This document shows, one piece after another, positions 1 through 8,186 of a DNA stretch of 64,000 nt. The DNA is from Stackebrandtia endophytica (GTDB lineage Bacteria > Actinomycetota > Actinomycetes > Mycobacteriales > Micromonosporaceae), in the NCBI RefSeq assembly GCF_006716355.1, contig NZ_VFOW01000001.1:3162001-3226000 (forward strand), in the 5' to 3' direction. Every line of letters starts with the position of its first letter. The first letter of the stretch is position 1. The notes under the pieces were generated by a model, which saw only the letters and a list, made by a program, of their open reading frames with translations, was not told where the DNA came from and made no database searches. The translations under genes were made by a program, and so were the position numbers.

Positions 1-429
1 GAACTCGCCGCCCTGGCCACCCACCGGCGTCGAGTGTCGGCCCGACTGTGGGCTCGCCGAGTCGCCGGTGACGCCGGATCCCGTGCCATGCGGGAGTTCC
101 AGCGGGTCGCGACCCGGCTCGCAGTGCTGCGCGATGCCACCGCCCGAGGTTTCCAGCCGCCCGAGTTCGCCACCGAACAGGCGTTGAGTAACCGGATGTT
201 GGCCTGCCGAGAAGCCTTCGCCACCGCGGACCCGGCCATGCCCCGCGCCACCTGGGACGGCCGGTACTACCAGGTTCAGTTCCCCGACGGTTCGATCCGA
301 CAGATCAACCCGCCGCCACAGCCGGTGATGCCGATCCCGATCATGCCGCCGGGTGTGCCCCGCCCCGTGCCGGTCAGTCCCGCACCGGGGCACCACGGCG
401 GCCCCACCCAGGGCGGCCGTTGGGGGTAG
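1..429 (+). CDS. C-terminal part of an unidentified protein, possibly PrsW-like
   Basis: The frame is open from the first base, so only about 142 C-terminal residues are present and the start lies outside the window. An internal GTG at base 34 is not a convincing start because the frame reads through it. The visible part is a charged, probably helical segment (MREFQRVATRLAVLRD and neighbours). A Pro-rich tail follows (PVMPIPIMPPGVPRP) and ends in GGRWG. The helical part recalls the cytoplasmic tail that follows the membrane core of actinobacterial PrsW-type intramembrane proteases. The core itself is not in the window, so this is a weak inference from memory of family pattern. Confidence 0.4.
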   Translation, partial: ELAALATHRRRVSARLWARRVAGDAGSRAMREFQRVATRLAVLRDATARGFQPPEFATEQALSNRMLACREAFATADPAMPRATWDGRYYQVQFPDGSIRQINPPPQPVMPIPIMPPGVPRPVPVSPAPGHHGGPTQGGRWG

Positions 430-772
430 CGCGGTCGTTCAACGTGGTGGCGGATTCCCTCGTGGTGACCCCGTCGTTGTGGTCGTGCTTCATCGCGCGG
501 TGGCGGTGCTAGCGCCAGTGATCCGTCGCCCGAGAAGCCGTGCTGTACACGACATCCAGATCACCACGACCTGGTCGAGGGTGCTCGGCCATCGGATGCC
601 AGTCTCGGGTGCTCGGCGAGGCCAGCGCCCCGGTCGTGATCGGTGGCACTGACCTTGGCCTCGGCTGATCCTGAAGCCAACCTGAAATCCAGTTGACCGC
701 GTTGCGTGACCATTGAGAAGCTTGTCGAGGCTGTGAGGGTGGTTTGTCCCCCGGATTGGGGCGGGGCGTGGC
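430..772. other. Intergenic region, nothing identified
   Basis: The stretch lies between the incoming plus-strand gene and the minus-strand mycosin gene, which converge on it. Short open frames here lack ribosome-binding sites and sensible composition. A weak C-run/G-run hairpin near 748-764 could serve the mycosin gene as terminator, but it is not convincing. Confidence 0.5.
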
Positions 773-2032
773 TCACGCCCTGCGAACCTCGGTGGTCCTG
801 GTGCCGGATCCGCCGTTCAGGGGGTGTTCCCCGGAACGAGGGGTTCGTTCCAAGGTCGGCGCGCGGGTCTTGCGGATGACGATGGCCACGGTGGCAAGAA
901 GAACCACGATGGCCGCGCCCGCGATGACGATCCACCAGGGGGACGGCCCGGAGCCGCCGCTGCTGGTGAGGGTGGTCGCCGGTTCGGTGGTGTCGATGTG
1001 GTCATTGGATTCGGCGCGAGGATAGGGGTCGGGGTTGACTTCCTCGTCGGTTCGATGGTCCGGGACCTGGACGGTCTCAGTCAATGCGGCTACCGGGTCG
1101 ACCATGCCGAATCCGGTCTCTTGGTCCACACCTTTCGCACCCAGGTCGCGTGCGGTTTCGGTGATCCGCCATTGGATGATTTCCCATGGCATGTCGGGCC
1201 ATTGGGCTTTCATGAGTGCGGCGACTCCGGCGACGATGGCGGCGGAGTTGGAGGTGCCGTGACTGTATTCGTAGCCGCCGCCGGGGATGGTGGACAGGAT
1301 GTTCTCGGCAGGGGCGGCCAACATCGCTTCCCGTCCGACTTTCGACCTGTCCCAGTGTTCGCCTGCCTCGTTCGTGCCCGCTACGACGGTGGTCTGTTTG
1401 AATCGTGCCGGGTCGGAGATGGCGGAGAACGCGAAAGTATCGTCGCTGAGGTTGCCGGTTCCGGTGATGATGGTGATGCCTTTGTCGGCGGCGTATTCGA
1501 CGGCTTCGCGTTGTTCCTGGGAGCCGGGTCCGGAGTAGGCCAGGAGCATGACATCGACGTCTTGGTCGGCCAGCCATCGGATGCTCTGCACGATGGCCTG
1601 TTCGGTGGCCACATCGGATTCCAGGGATTCCTGGTCATGATCGGGCGGATATACCGACGCCGACACGACAGTCGCCTCCGGGGCGACACCCAGGATCCCC
1701 TCGGAGCCATCGGCTCCGTGCCCGTGACCAACCATGAGTCCGGCCATCGAAGTCCCGTGCTGCCACGGGTCGACGAGTCCATCCTCGCCACCCGACCATG
1801 ACGAACGGCCCGCCTCGACGTTTCCGACCAGGTCGGGGTGATCGGGGTCGACCCCGGAGTCGACCATCCCGATCCGCACTCCCGCACCTTTGGTGATCTC
1901 ATGCGCCGCAGCGATATCCAACGCTTCGAGGTACCACTGGTCTTCTCGCGTTTGGTCTGCGTGGGCGACGCCGGGAATCAGTGTGGCTGCCAGGGCACCG
2001 ACCGCCACACCCCTGAGAAATCTGCTTGTCAC
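773..2032 (-). CDS. mycP: Type VII secretion-associated serine protease (mycosin, S8 family)
   Basis: This is a membrane-anchored subtilisin-like protease of the kind that belongs to ESX/type VII secretion systems. Residues 1-25 form a signal peptide ending near VAHAD. The catalytic triad is readable as Asp58 (MVDSGVD), His92 (QHGTSMAG) and Ser261 (HGTSNSAA), with the oxyanion Asn near 194. A polar linker follows, then one transmembrane helix at about 366-387 (WWIVIAGAAIVVLL) and a short basic cytoplasmic tail. The length of 419 residues fits mycosins. The Ser motif lacks the Pro common in GTSxxxP. The gene is divergent from the helical-protein operon starting at 2202, which suggests that it processes or supports export of those products. 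No EccB/C/D/E core gene is in the window. Confidence 0.9.
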   Translation of the reverse strand: MTSRFLRGVAVGALAATLIPGVAHADQTREDQWYLEALDIAAAHEITKGAGVRIGMVDSGVDPDHPDLVGNVEAGRSSWSGGEDGLVDPWQHGTSMAGLMVGHGHGADGSEGILGVAPEATVVSASVYPPDHDQESLESDVATEQAIVQSIRWLADQDVDVMLLAYSGPGSQEQREAVEYAADKGITIITGTGNLSDDTFAFSAISDPARFKQTTVVAGTNEAGEHWDRSKVGREAMLAAPAENILSTIPGGGYEYSHGTSNSAAIVAGVAALMKAQWPDMPWEIIQWRITETARDLGAKGVDQETGFGMVDPVAALTETVQVPDHRTDEEVNPDPYPRAESNDHIDTTEPATTLTSSGGSGPSPWWIVIAGAAIVVLLATVAIVIRKTRAPTLERTPRSGEHPLNGGSGTRTTEVRRA

Positions 2033-2119
2033 GACCGCTCCCGATGCTCGGAGTATGCCGAACTTTACGGATGATGGCTCACGTTGTCAACAGAACGTGG
2101 TCAAACATGGACGATATGA

Positions 2120-2143
2120 CACATATAGGAATGTGCATATGTG
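2120..2143. promoter_or_regulatory. Inverted repeat between mycosin gene and ESX-type operon
   Basis: CACATAT (2120-2126) and ATATGTG (2137-2143) form a perfect 7-bp inverted repeat with a 10-bp spacer. It sits in the 169-bp divergent promoter region, in an AT-rich island that stands out from the G/C-rich surroundings. It is a candidate operator for a regulator acting on both directions; the regulator is unknown. Confidence 0.4.
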
Positions 2144-2201
2144 ATGCGATCTGCTACCGTGAGATTACCGCTACGAACATCACAGGGGAAAGAAGCGGGA
2201 T

Positions 2202-2618
2202 ATGGACGAAGTCTATTTCGATGTGTCCAACGTGCGCGGATTCGCCGAGAACCTGCACTACCGACTTGAAAATGAATACCTGGCGGAGATTACCCGGATC
2301 AAAGCCAGATTTCTCAGCACAACCAGCGCCGATGATCGCGGTGACGCCGTGGCGGATAAACCCATCGGCAATGTAGACGCCGATTACTACGGCCGCGACA
2401 TCGCCGAAACTCAGGGAACGAACGTCGTTGCATTCATTCAGTGGCTCGACGGGGTCGAAACCTCCATCAGAGCGGTGATCAACGCCGGTCTCCACATGTC
2501 CGAGGAGATGGATTCCACCGACACCGACAACGCCGTCAACATCGATCGTTTCTTTGAAGCCCCCACCTTTGAGGACATGGACTACCTCGATCCCGCCGGA
2601 GAACATCCCGGCCGATAA
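2202..2618 (+). CDS. ESX-associated helical protein, first gene of operon
   Basis: A 138-residue acidic protein without signal peptide or membrane segment. It is predicted to be mainly helical and begins MDEVYFDVSNVRGFAENLHY. No catalytic motif is visible. Size, composition and position, as first gene of an operon facing a mycosin, resemble EspC-type or other small helical ESX substrates and partners, but there is no clear WXG motif. The ATG follows a purine-rich stretch (GGGGAAAGAAG). The next gene starts 15 bases after its stop, so co-transcription is likely. The function is inferred only from context. Confidence 0.75.
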   Translation: MDEVYFDVSNVRGFAENLHYRLENEYLAEITRIKARFLSTTSADDRGDAVADKPIGNVDADYYGRDIAETQGTNVVAFIQWLDGVETSIRAVINAGLHMSEEMDSTDTDNAVNIDRFFEAPTFEDMDYLDPAGEHPGR

Positions 2619-2633
2619 CGGAAGCGCCATGCC

Positions 2634-4355
2634 ATGACCCACAACCACGACCTCGGCGCGGGATACAAGTACAGCGCCAAAGACCTGACCCTCTCCCAGA
2701 TCATCGCGATCGTCAACTCCGACTATGACAACCGTGGCAAGGCCGGTGAGATGGCCGAAGGCTGGCGAGCGGGAGCGGCATTCGCTGAAAAGATCCGCAC
2801 CGAGCTGAAAAGTTCGCAGGAGATCCTCGCCGACAGTTTTCACACCACCCACTCCGAGGTCTTCTTCGGACACCTCGCCGATTTCGTGGCCAGTGCCGAG
2901 TCGGCGGTGACGCCCGCCGAGATGAACGCCGAGTCCCTGGAGAGTGCGGTCATCGAGGTCGAACGCATCAAGTCGATCATTGATGACCTGGTCGCCGAGA
3001 ACGCCCTGTATGAGGACAACCGCACCGATCTGACATCCCGAAGCGCCGATGGCGGCCTCACCGAATACGACGTCGCCAAAGCCGATGTCCTCGCTGAAGC
3101 CCAAGACCAGTTCGCGATCGCGGATCAGCAGTTCGCGAGCCACCGCTACTCCATGGACACGCCCACGGTCTTTAAAGGACCCGAATGGCATGGCCCCGAC
3201 CGGATCAGCGACATGGGCGACTATCGCAACGCCTATTACCCCGATGGTGCTCCGGCCACCGGTCCCGGGTTCGGCCCGAACTCGTTGCCAGGGAACTCGT
3301 TGTCGAGCTCACTCGCCGGTTCGACCTCCGACGGTCCATCACTTCAAAGTTCCACTCCGGTAGCGACTCCACCCGCCGCCATCGGTCCCGCACCCGCACC
3401 GGTTACCCCGAGCCCAGGCGGGCCCACAGTTCCGCCTGTCGGCTTTCCGCCGGTCACCGGCAATCCGCCGGTGCGCACCGCTCCAGCGACGGCCCGGCCC
3501 ATTCCCGGTCCGGGACCTCGGACTACCCCCGCTCCGAGCTTGCCGCCCAGATCGGGTGGCTCACCGACCCCGTCGCCGACGACCTCACGACCAACGTCCT
3601 CGACCTCTCCGCGCAGCGTCGGACAGCCGCCGATCAATCGGCAAGGGACACCATCGAACAGCCGTCCAAGCAGTCAACCTGGCCTGCGTCCCACCGGCCA
3701 ACCCGGCGGTCGCCCCGGTGGACAGACGTCGCGGAACTCCACCTCGGGTGGGCGGCGTCCGACACTGACCACCCGTTCCAACCCACCCACGGCTCACGGA
3801 CGCAACTCGACGGGTTCCGGTGCGCACAACGGAAGACGAGGCAACGTTGGAACCCGGGCCACCGGCAAGCCCGGTGCGGCACCTCGGGGCGTGGTCAAAC
3901 CCAATGCCGGATTCGAGCAGACGATCAACCGGAGCCTGCCCCGCAGCGTTTCCCGTGTTGTTGGAGCTCGGGAGGGCAGCAGCGTCAAACCCGTGACCCG
4001 GCCTGCACCCGGACGAGTCATCGCGGTTGGGAAGAAGGCCTCTCCCCAGCACAGATCCGGCTCGCTGACCCGCAACGGGGTGGTCACCAACGGTCGCAAG
4101 CCGGCGGCTCCCACCTGGTCTCGAACCCAACCGGTACGCCAAGTCGGTGTTCCCCGTGACGGGGTCATCGGTCGGCGTGAGTACTTCACCGCCGACACCT
4201 CGAGTAAGTCCCAGGTTCGCGAAGCCCGTAATGCTCGTCGCAAGGCTCGGCTCGCTCAGCTGACGGGCACTGCCGCTCCGGTGCAGAACGAGCTCATGAC
4301 CGGTATCACCGATCACGTGGTGCCCGGGGTGATCGGTAGGCGTCCAAGTGTCTAG
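2634..4355 (+). CDS. ESX-associated protein with helical head and long Pro/Ser/Thr-rich region
   Basis: Of 573 residues, about the first 180 are helical and acidic (AEGWRAGAAFAEKIRTELKSSQEIL), like the bundle domain of WXG/PPE/EspB-type secreted proteins. From about residue 200 to 420 the protein is low-complexity and rich in Pro, Ser, Thr and Gly, with repeated PGGRPGG/TSRP patterns, and probably disordered. The last ~150 residues are strongly basic (RKARLAQL, RNARRKAR). This resembles secreted ESX proteins with a helical head and unstructured tail such as EspB, but no homology can be proven here. GGAAG precedes the ATG. There are no cysteines of note and no signal peptide, as expected for type VII substrates. 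Confidence 0.75.
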   Translation: MTHNHDLGAGYKYSAKDLTLSQIIAIVNSDYDNRGKAGEMAEGWRAGAAFAEKIRTELKSSQEILADSFHTTHSEVFFGHLADFVASAESAVTPAEMNAESLESAVIEVERIKSIIDDLVAENALYEDNRTDLTSRSADGGLTEYDVAKADVLAEAQDQFAIADQQFASHRYSMDTPTVFKGPEWHGPDRISDMGDYRNAYYPDGAPATGPGFGPNSLPGNSLSSSLAGSTSDGPSLQSSTPVATPPAAIGPAPAPVTPSPGGPTVPPVGFPPVTGNPPVRTAPATARPIPGPGPRTTPAPSLPPRSGGSPTPSPTTSRPTSSTSPRSVGQPPINRQGTPSNSRPSSQPGLRPTGQPGGRPGGQTSRNSTSGGRRPTLTTRSNPPTAHGRNSTGSGAHNGRRGNVGTRATGKPGAAPRGVVKPNAGFEQTINRSLPRSVSRVVGAREGSSVKPVTRPAPGRVIAVGKKASPQHRSGSLTRNGVVTNGRKPAAPTWSRTQPVRQVGVPRDGVIGRREYFTADTSSKSQVREARNARRKARLAQLTGTAAPVQNELMTGITDHVVPGVIGRRPSV

Positions 4356-4391
4356 TTCGTATGTGGCACACCAGATGGGAAGGAGTGCGGG

Positions 4392-4895
4392 ATGACTTCG
4401 CTCCGTGAACGAATTCAACGGTTGGATGTTGAAGCGACTTCGGCTGACGAGGCCGTCCATGCCCGCCTATCCGCCGGTCGGGGTATCGAGGTGACTTTCG
4501 ATCAAAGTGTTCTCGAGGATCATGATGAGGAATCTCTCGGGTATCAGATCGAGGAAGTGCTTTCTGATGTCGTGCAGGGCGCCCGAGAGTTCGCCGCCTC
4601 GATTCGAGGTGGCGGTGCATCGGACACATCGAGAATCAGCGAGCGTGACCGTTTGGTCAATGCCGCGATCGACGACATCGACCTGACGGTGACCTCGCCT
4701 CGAGGGCTAATGGTGATCGATTGGCTTGGACAGTCGGGTTTTGTCGTCACGTTCCATCCCCAGGCCTTCGACAAGTATGACCATGCCTCATTGACCGGAG
4801 ACGTTAACGCCACGGTCTTCGCCATCTCGCACCTGCGGAAGCGAAAGACCATGGAGATTCACCGAAACCTCTATATGTCACCGACGAGTTCCTGA
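4392..4895 (+). CDS. YbaB-like (EbfC family) protein, apparently two copies of the fold
   Basis: A 167-residue acidic protein with a good AAGGAG site before its ATG. Two segments share the order of a YbaB/EbfC-like unit. The first has strand GIEVTFDQSVLEDHDEESLG followed by a helix (about 30-65). The second has GFVVTFHPQAFDKYDHASLT followed by a helix (about 118-150). In ESX loci of actinobacteria, small YbaB-like proteins commonly accompany WXG proteins; whether they bind DNA is unknown. The gene lies in tandem between the Pro-rich protein and the next helical protein. The duplication is my reading of the two VTF-x(6)-D-H/Y-D/H motifs and would need a structure model. Confidence 0.6.
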   Translation: MTSLRERIQRLDVEATSADEAVHARLSAGRGIEVTFDQSVLEDHDEESLGYQIEEVLSDVVQGAREFAASIRGGGASDTSRISERDRLVNAAIDDIDLTVTSPRGLMVIDWLGQSGFVVTFHPQAFDKYDHASLTGDVNATVFAISHLRKRKTMEIHRNLYMSPTSS

Positions 4896-4907
4896 AGGGA
4901 CGGATGA

Positions 4908-5441
4908 ATGTCACAACCTCCCGGGTTCGCCACCGACCTTGCGAACATGAAACAAATCGGGGTCTACCATCTTCGAGACTTTGCCAACCAACACCTCGAT
5001 GCGGCTGAAAAGTTGGCCGCCGTCGAGTATCTACGGCCCGAGCTCTTTCTCAGCCCGGTCAGTAACGAGTCTCGCGCGAAAAGCGTCAGCTACGCCACAT
5101 GGCTTGAGCTTTACACACTGCTTCAACACATCATGAGAACGAATGTCGACACCATCGCCGACACCGGTGAAGGACTGTCCAAACTAGCCGATGCCCTCTA
5201 TGCCCAGGACATGGACTTCGCTGAACAGCTCGAGTACGACACGGTCATGGACGTGTACGAGAACGGCGACAGCCTGTACCGGGATAGCGGTGGTGACCAG
5301 GGCGAGGCGGGGCATGGACCACCCGGTGAAAAACCGGGAGAGGCACCGGATCCGCACCAGCCGCCGGACGACATTCCCACCAGAACATTCGATGAGGGCG
5401 ATCTCGTGAATCTGCCCGATCAGTCACCCGCAGCCGAATGA
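4908..5441 (+). CDS. ESX-associated helical protein with acidic Pro-rich tail
   Basis: A 177-residue protein whose first ~125 residues are helical (DLANMKQIGVYHLRDFANQH, then LQHIMRTNVDTIADTGEGLS). An acidic Gly/Pro-rich tail follows (GPPGEKPGEAPDPHQPPDD). No signal peptide or membrane span is seen. The two-helix layout with a final YAQDMDFAEQLE helix resembles EspC-like or WXG100-like partners, although the W-x-G signature is missing. It starts 12 bases after the preceding stop and ends 28 bases before the next gene, so it belongs to the same operon. The role is unknown; an export substrate or chaperone is the likeliest guess. Confidence 0.7.
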   Translation: MSQPPGFATDLANMKQIGVYHLRDFANQHLDAAEKLAAVEYLRPELFLSPVSNESRAKSVSYATWLELYTLLQHIMRTNVDTIADTGEGLSKLADALYAQDMDFAEQLEYDTVMDVYENGDSLYRDSGGDQGEAGHGPPGEKPGEAPDPHQPPDDIPTRTFDEGDLVNLPDQSPAAE

Positions 5442-5469
5442 CCAAGTCGGAGAAGGGAAAGGAGTCGTC

Positions 5470-6534
5470 GTGGCCACGGTCGAGGAAGTAGTCGCTATGG
5501 CACGTAGTGTTCGCGAACGAGCGAACGATCTTCGCGCCCTCGAAATCCTGGGGGTTTCACCGGAGAGCCCCAGCATGGGTGGAATGCCGATATCCATTCA
5601 GGACGTCAACGGATGGAACGACACCGGTACGGAGCGCTGGGCTCGCTGGAATGACCGGTACGGGCTCGACATGCAGGAAATCGATTATCAACGGTTCGGT
5701 GCCGAGTTCGACTACATTCCAGGAATGTTCGAACAGCTGGCATTCGGCGACGTCAGTGACTACAACGATGTGCTCGCCCAACTCGACGCCGCATCGAAGA
5801 CACTGTGCGAGAGCGACACCGAGTTCAATATCGAGTCGACCAGTCTCAAACAGATGCAGGCACTGGACACCGACTGGGTGGGTTCCTTCCCCGACGCCTA
5901 TCGAACCCGGTTCGCCAACAAGCTGCCAAATCTCATTCCCGAACAGAAGCAGATCATTCAGGAGTTGGCGGCTGCGGTCAAGGGACATTGGAACATCGTC
6001 GAAGCCGGCCGCCAGAGCCTACTGTCTATCGCGACCCAAACCGAGGCAGCACTCTCCAACGCCATGGGTCAGTACGCCCAAGCCACGGTAAAGGCCGACC
6101 TGATGGCGGTATTGCAGATGACGGGGGCGATTCTCGCGATTGCGGGGAGTGTCATTGCAGGCCCGACAGGTCCGTTGGCGGTGAGCACTGCGATCGTCGG
6201 TTCCCTGAATCAAGCAGGGTCCCTCGCAACGACGGCATTCGGATTGATCGAGCTTGAATCCTCGGTTGAAAAGACCGAAACTCCGATTGAGGGTTCAACG
6301 GTCGAACAGATCATCGCATCGATGCACGGAGCCATCACCGTTTTGCAATTGCAGGTTGCAGCCGAAGAGGACGATCAAGCAAACAGGCTCGCTCAAACAT
6401 ATGGAAGTGTCGAAGCCCAGTTGGCGAAGACGGACCTGGACGCTGATGACTCCTTTGTCTTGCAGGCGTATCGACCCGCGATCGCCGATGAAATGCCGAA
6501 GCTCGGAAGCAACGAGCTGCGGTACAACAGATAG
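5470..6534 (+). CDS. Large WXG-type protein of the ESX cassette
   Basis: A 354-residue protein from a GTG start preceded by AAAGGAG. Around residues 135-145 a WVGSFPDAYRTRF motif gives the W-x-G turn of WXG proteins. Long amphipathic helices follow (IQELAAAVKGHWNIVEAGRQ). At about 215-260 lies a hydrophobic, Gly/Ala-rich segment (ILAIAGSVIAGPTGPLAVST) that could insert in membranes, then another helical tail. The arrangement of helical head, W-x-G, helix and hydrophobic segment is repeated in the protein at 62476-63513, so the two look like one family. It is probably a secreted effector or scaffold of the ESX locus; the activity cannot be read from the sequence. Confidence 0.7.
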   Translation: MATVEEVVAMARSVRERANDLRALEILGVSPESPSMGGMPISIQDVNGWNDTGTERWARWNDRYGLDMQEIDYQRFGAEFDYIPGMFEQLAFGDVSDYNDVLAQLDAASKTLCESDTEFNIESTSLKQMQALDTDWVGSFPDAYRTRFANKLPNLIPEQKQIIQELAAAVKGHWNIVEAGRQSLLSIATQTEAALSNAMGQYAQATVKADLMAVLQMTGAILAIAGSVIAGPTGPLAVSTAIVGSLNQAGSLATTAFGLIELESSVEKTETPIEGSTVEQIIASMHGAITVLQLQVAAEEDDQANRLAQTYGSVEAQLAKTDLDADDSFVLQAYRPAIADEMPKLGSNELRYNR

Positions 6535-6590
6535 TGACTCCCTGGTGGCATTGGTCAGGAGGTCGGTGACATCAAAGAATGAGGATCGAC

Positions 6591-7214
6591 ATGCGTACCA
6601 AGTCAAGCCCTCGAATAGCCGTGATATTGCTGTCCGTTGCCATCGGCGTTGGTCTGGCATCCTGTGGCACCGCTGAGCCAGAAGCCCAAGGGACGCCCAC
6701 GCCGACACCGGAAGCCACGGGATTCGGAGGGTACCAATATATCGACGGATTGTGTGATGCTCTGGACTGGGATCTTTCGGACCTTAGCGAGTTCGAGCCA
6801 TCGGTTACCAACGACCAAGACTCCTATGGTGAGAATCGCGGGCCCAGTCAAGTTATCTGTCGGGCTGATTATCAGGATCTGACCTTGGTATACCAGACAA
6901 AGATCGCTGTAACCGAAGAACAGTCGGAGGAGTTGCTAAACATAAATTGGACCGCATCCGGTAAGAATTGCGGGTCGGACGTCTCAGGTGATTATCCCGA
7001 ATGGGATGAAGCCTACCTGGGGTTTAATGAGGATGTCGCCCAGTGGGATCGTACGATGTGTCTTCGTATCCGTGATGAGAACGTTGCTGTCGTCGTATTC
7101 ATAGGTCACGGGAAGATCAAACCCGACCCGGTCGCGGTCGACGACTGGCAGTCCAATACCGCCGCTGCGGCTGAAGATCTTGCTAACCAAACACGCGAGC
7201 TGCTGAGGCGTTAA
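6591..7214 (+). CDS. Secreted lipoprotein at the end of the ESX cassette
   Basis: A lipoprotein of about 207 residues. An N-terminal hydrophobic signal ends in the lipobox LASC, followed by a Pro/Thr linker (GTPTPTPEATG). The mature part contains four further cysteines, which may form disulfides, and no recognisable enzyme motif. It resembles small DUF3558-type lipoproteins of actinobacteria. I prefer the ATG at 6591 because AGGA lies six bases upstream of it; an ATG four codons earlier (6579) has no such site. It follows the WXG-type gene by about 50 bases and probably belongs to the same operon. Confidence 0.75.
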   Translation: MRTKSSPRIAVILLSVAIGVGLASCGTAEPEAQGTPTPTPEATGFGGYQYIDGLCDALDWDLSDLSEFEPSVTNDQDSYGENRGPSQVICRADYQDLTLVYQTKIAVTEEQSEELLNINWTASGKNCGSDVSGDYPEWDEAYLGFNEDVAQWDRTMCLRIRDENVAVVVFIGHGKIKPDPVAVDDWQSNTAAAAEDLANQTRELLRR

Positions 7215-7329
7215 CAGCTGATGGAGGCTGTGGCGCAGCACCGATGCAAGTCATCGCATGGAGACCTGAGGACTGCCGCTTCGCAAATCGCCCCAGACGA
7301 CACCGCAGTGTCCGGCGCCATGAATCGCC

Positions 7330-7371
7330 GTAGCGGCGGCCACGCCTGAATGACCCGGCCGCCGCCGCTAC
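7330..7371 (-). terminator. Hairpin overlapping the end of the 7368-8186 gene
   Basis: GTAGCGGCGG (7330-7339) pairs with CCGCCGCTAC (7362-7371), and inner GGCC/GGCC pairing can extend the stem. It overlaps the stop codon of the minus-strand gene and lies downstream of the plus-strand lipoprotein gene. It could therefore serve both converging units. Confidence 0.5.
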
Positions 7372-8186
7372 TCCACCACCACGTCGCGGTTGGGGCGGGT
7401 GCAGATGGCTTCGAAACCGGGGTCGCCCGGTTCCAGGTCCTTCCACATGGGGAAGATCGCTCCGGTGGCCTCCTGGCCCTCGATGGTGCCGTCGGGGCAG
7501 TCGTCCGGGTTGGTGACGATCGCCAGCACCTTCAGCTGTGCCGCATGGTCACCGCTGCCGTCGCAGGGCGTCTCGACGACCTCGTCGTCCTCGGTGAGGG
7601 CGGCGCAGTCGCCCGCGACCAACAGACCGCCACCGGCCCCGGGGTCGCCGGGGTGCGGCGGGTAGAGGTTGCGCGCGCACAGGATGCCGGTGACCTCCGG
7701 CTCCTCCTCCTCCTCCTCCTCCTCGACTTCTTCCTCATCCTCGGGGGGACTGGCGGCTTCCAGCAGCGGCGGAGAGTAGATCGGAAGGATCTGGTCGGTG
7801 CCGAACGGGCATCCGGGTCGGCCGGGGGGCTCGACCGGGCTCACCACGTCCAGGACCAGCAATGTCGCCTCCGGGTCGTCGCACCGGACACCGATGTAGT
7901 CGGTTTCCTCGTCGTCGCTCATCGGTGCGGCACAACCGTTGCGCAGCAACGCGTCCGGGTCGGGCAACACGACGGGGCCGCCGGGGGAGTTCAACCAGAT
8001 TCCCAGGACGGTGGCCAGCACCATGCCCAACGCCAACGCGCCGTAGCAGGCACCCAGGATGTGCTGCAGGTGATGTGCCCGCGCGGTGGTGCTGGTATCG
8101 GCCTCGTCCGACGGCGTGGTGTCGTCGGCCGTGGGTTCCTCCCGCCCTGATCGCATCTGGCCAGTATGCCCGCTGGGTTCAGTCAC
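7368..8186 (-). CDS. Single-pass membrane protein with poly-glutamate stretch
   Basis: A 272-residue protein. A polar N-terminus of about 40 residues precedes one membrane helix (LGACYGALALGMVLATVLGI). An extracellular part follows, carrying at least eight cysteines and an acidic run around residues 150-165 that is almost all Glu. The even cysteine count suggests disulfides outside the cell. It recalls the septum-formation/LppU-like proteins of actinobacteria but I do not recognise it firmly. The GTG start overlaps the end of the upstream LuxR-type regulator gene (GTGACTGA), so the two are translationally coupled. Confidence 0.7.
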   Translation of the reverse strand: MTEPSGHTGQMRSGREEPTADDTTPSDEADTSTTARAHHLQHILGACYGALALGMVLATVLGIWLNSPGGPVVLPDPDALLRNGCAAPMSDDEETDYIGVRCDDPEATLLVLDVVSPVEPPGRPGCPFGTDQILPIYSPPLLEAASPPEDEEEVEEEEEEEEPEVTGILCARNLYPPHPGDPGAGGGLLVAGDCAALTEDDEVVETPCDGSGDHAAQLKVLAIVTNPDDCPDGTIEGQEATGAIFPMWKDLEPGDPGFEAICTRPNRDVVVE

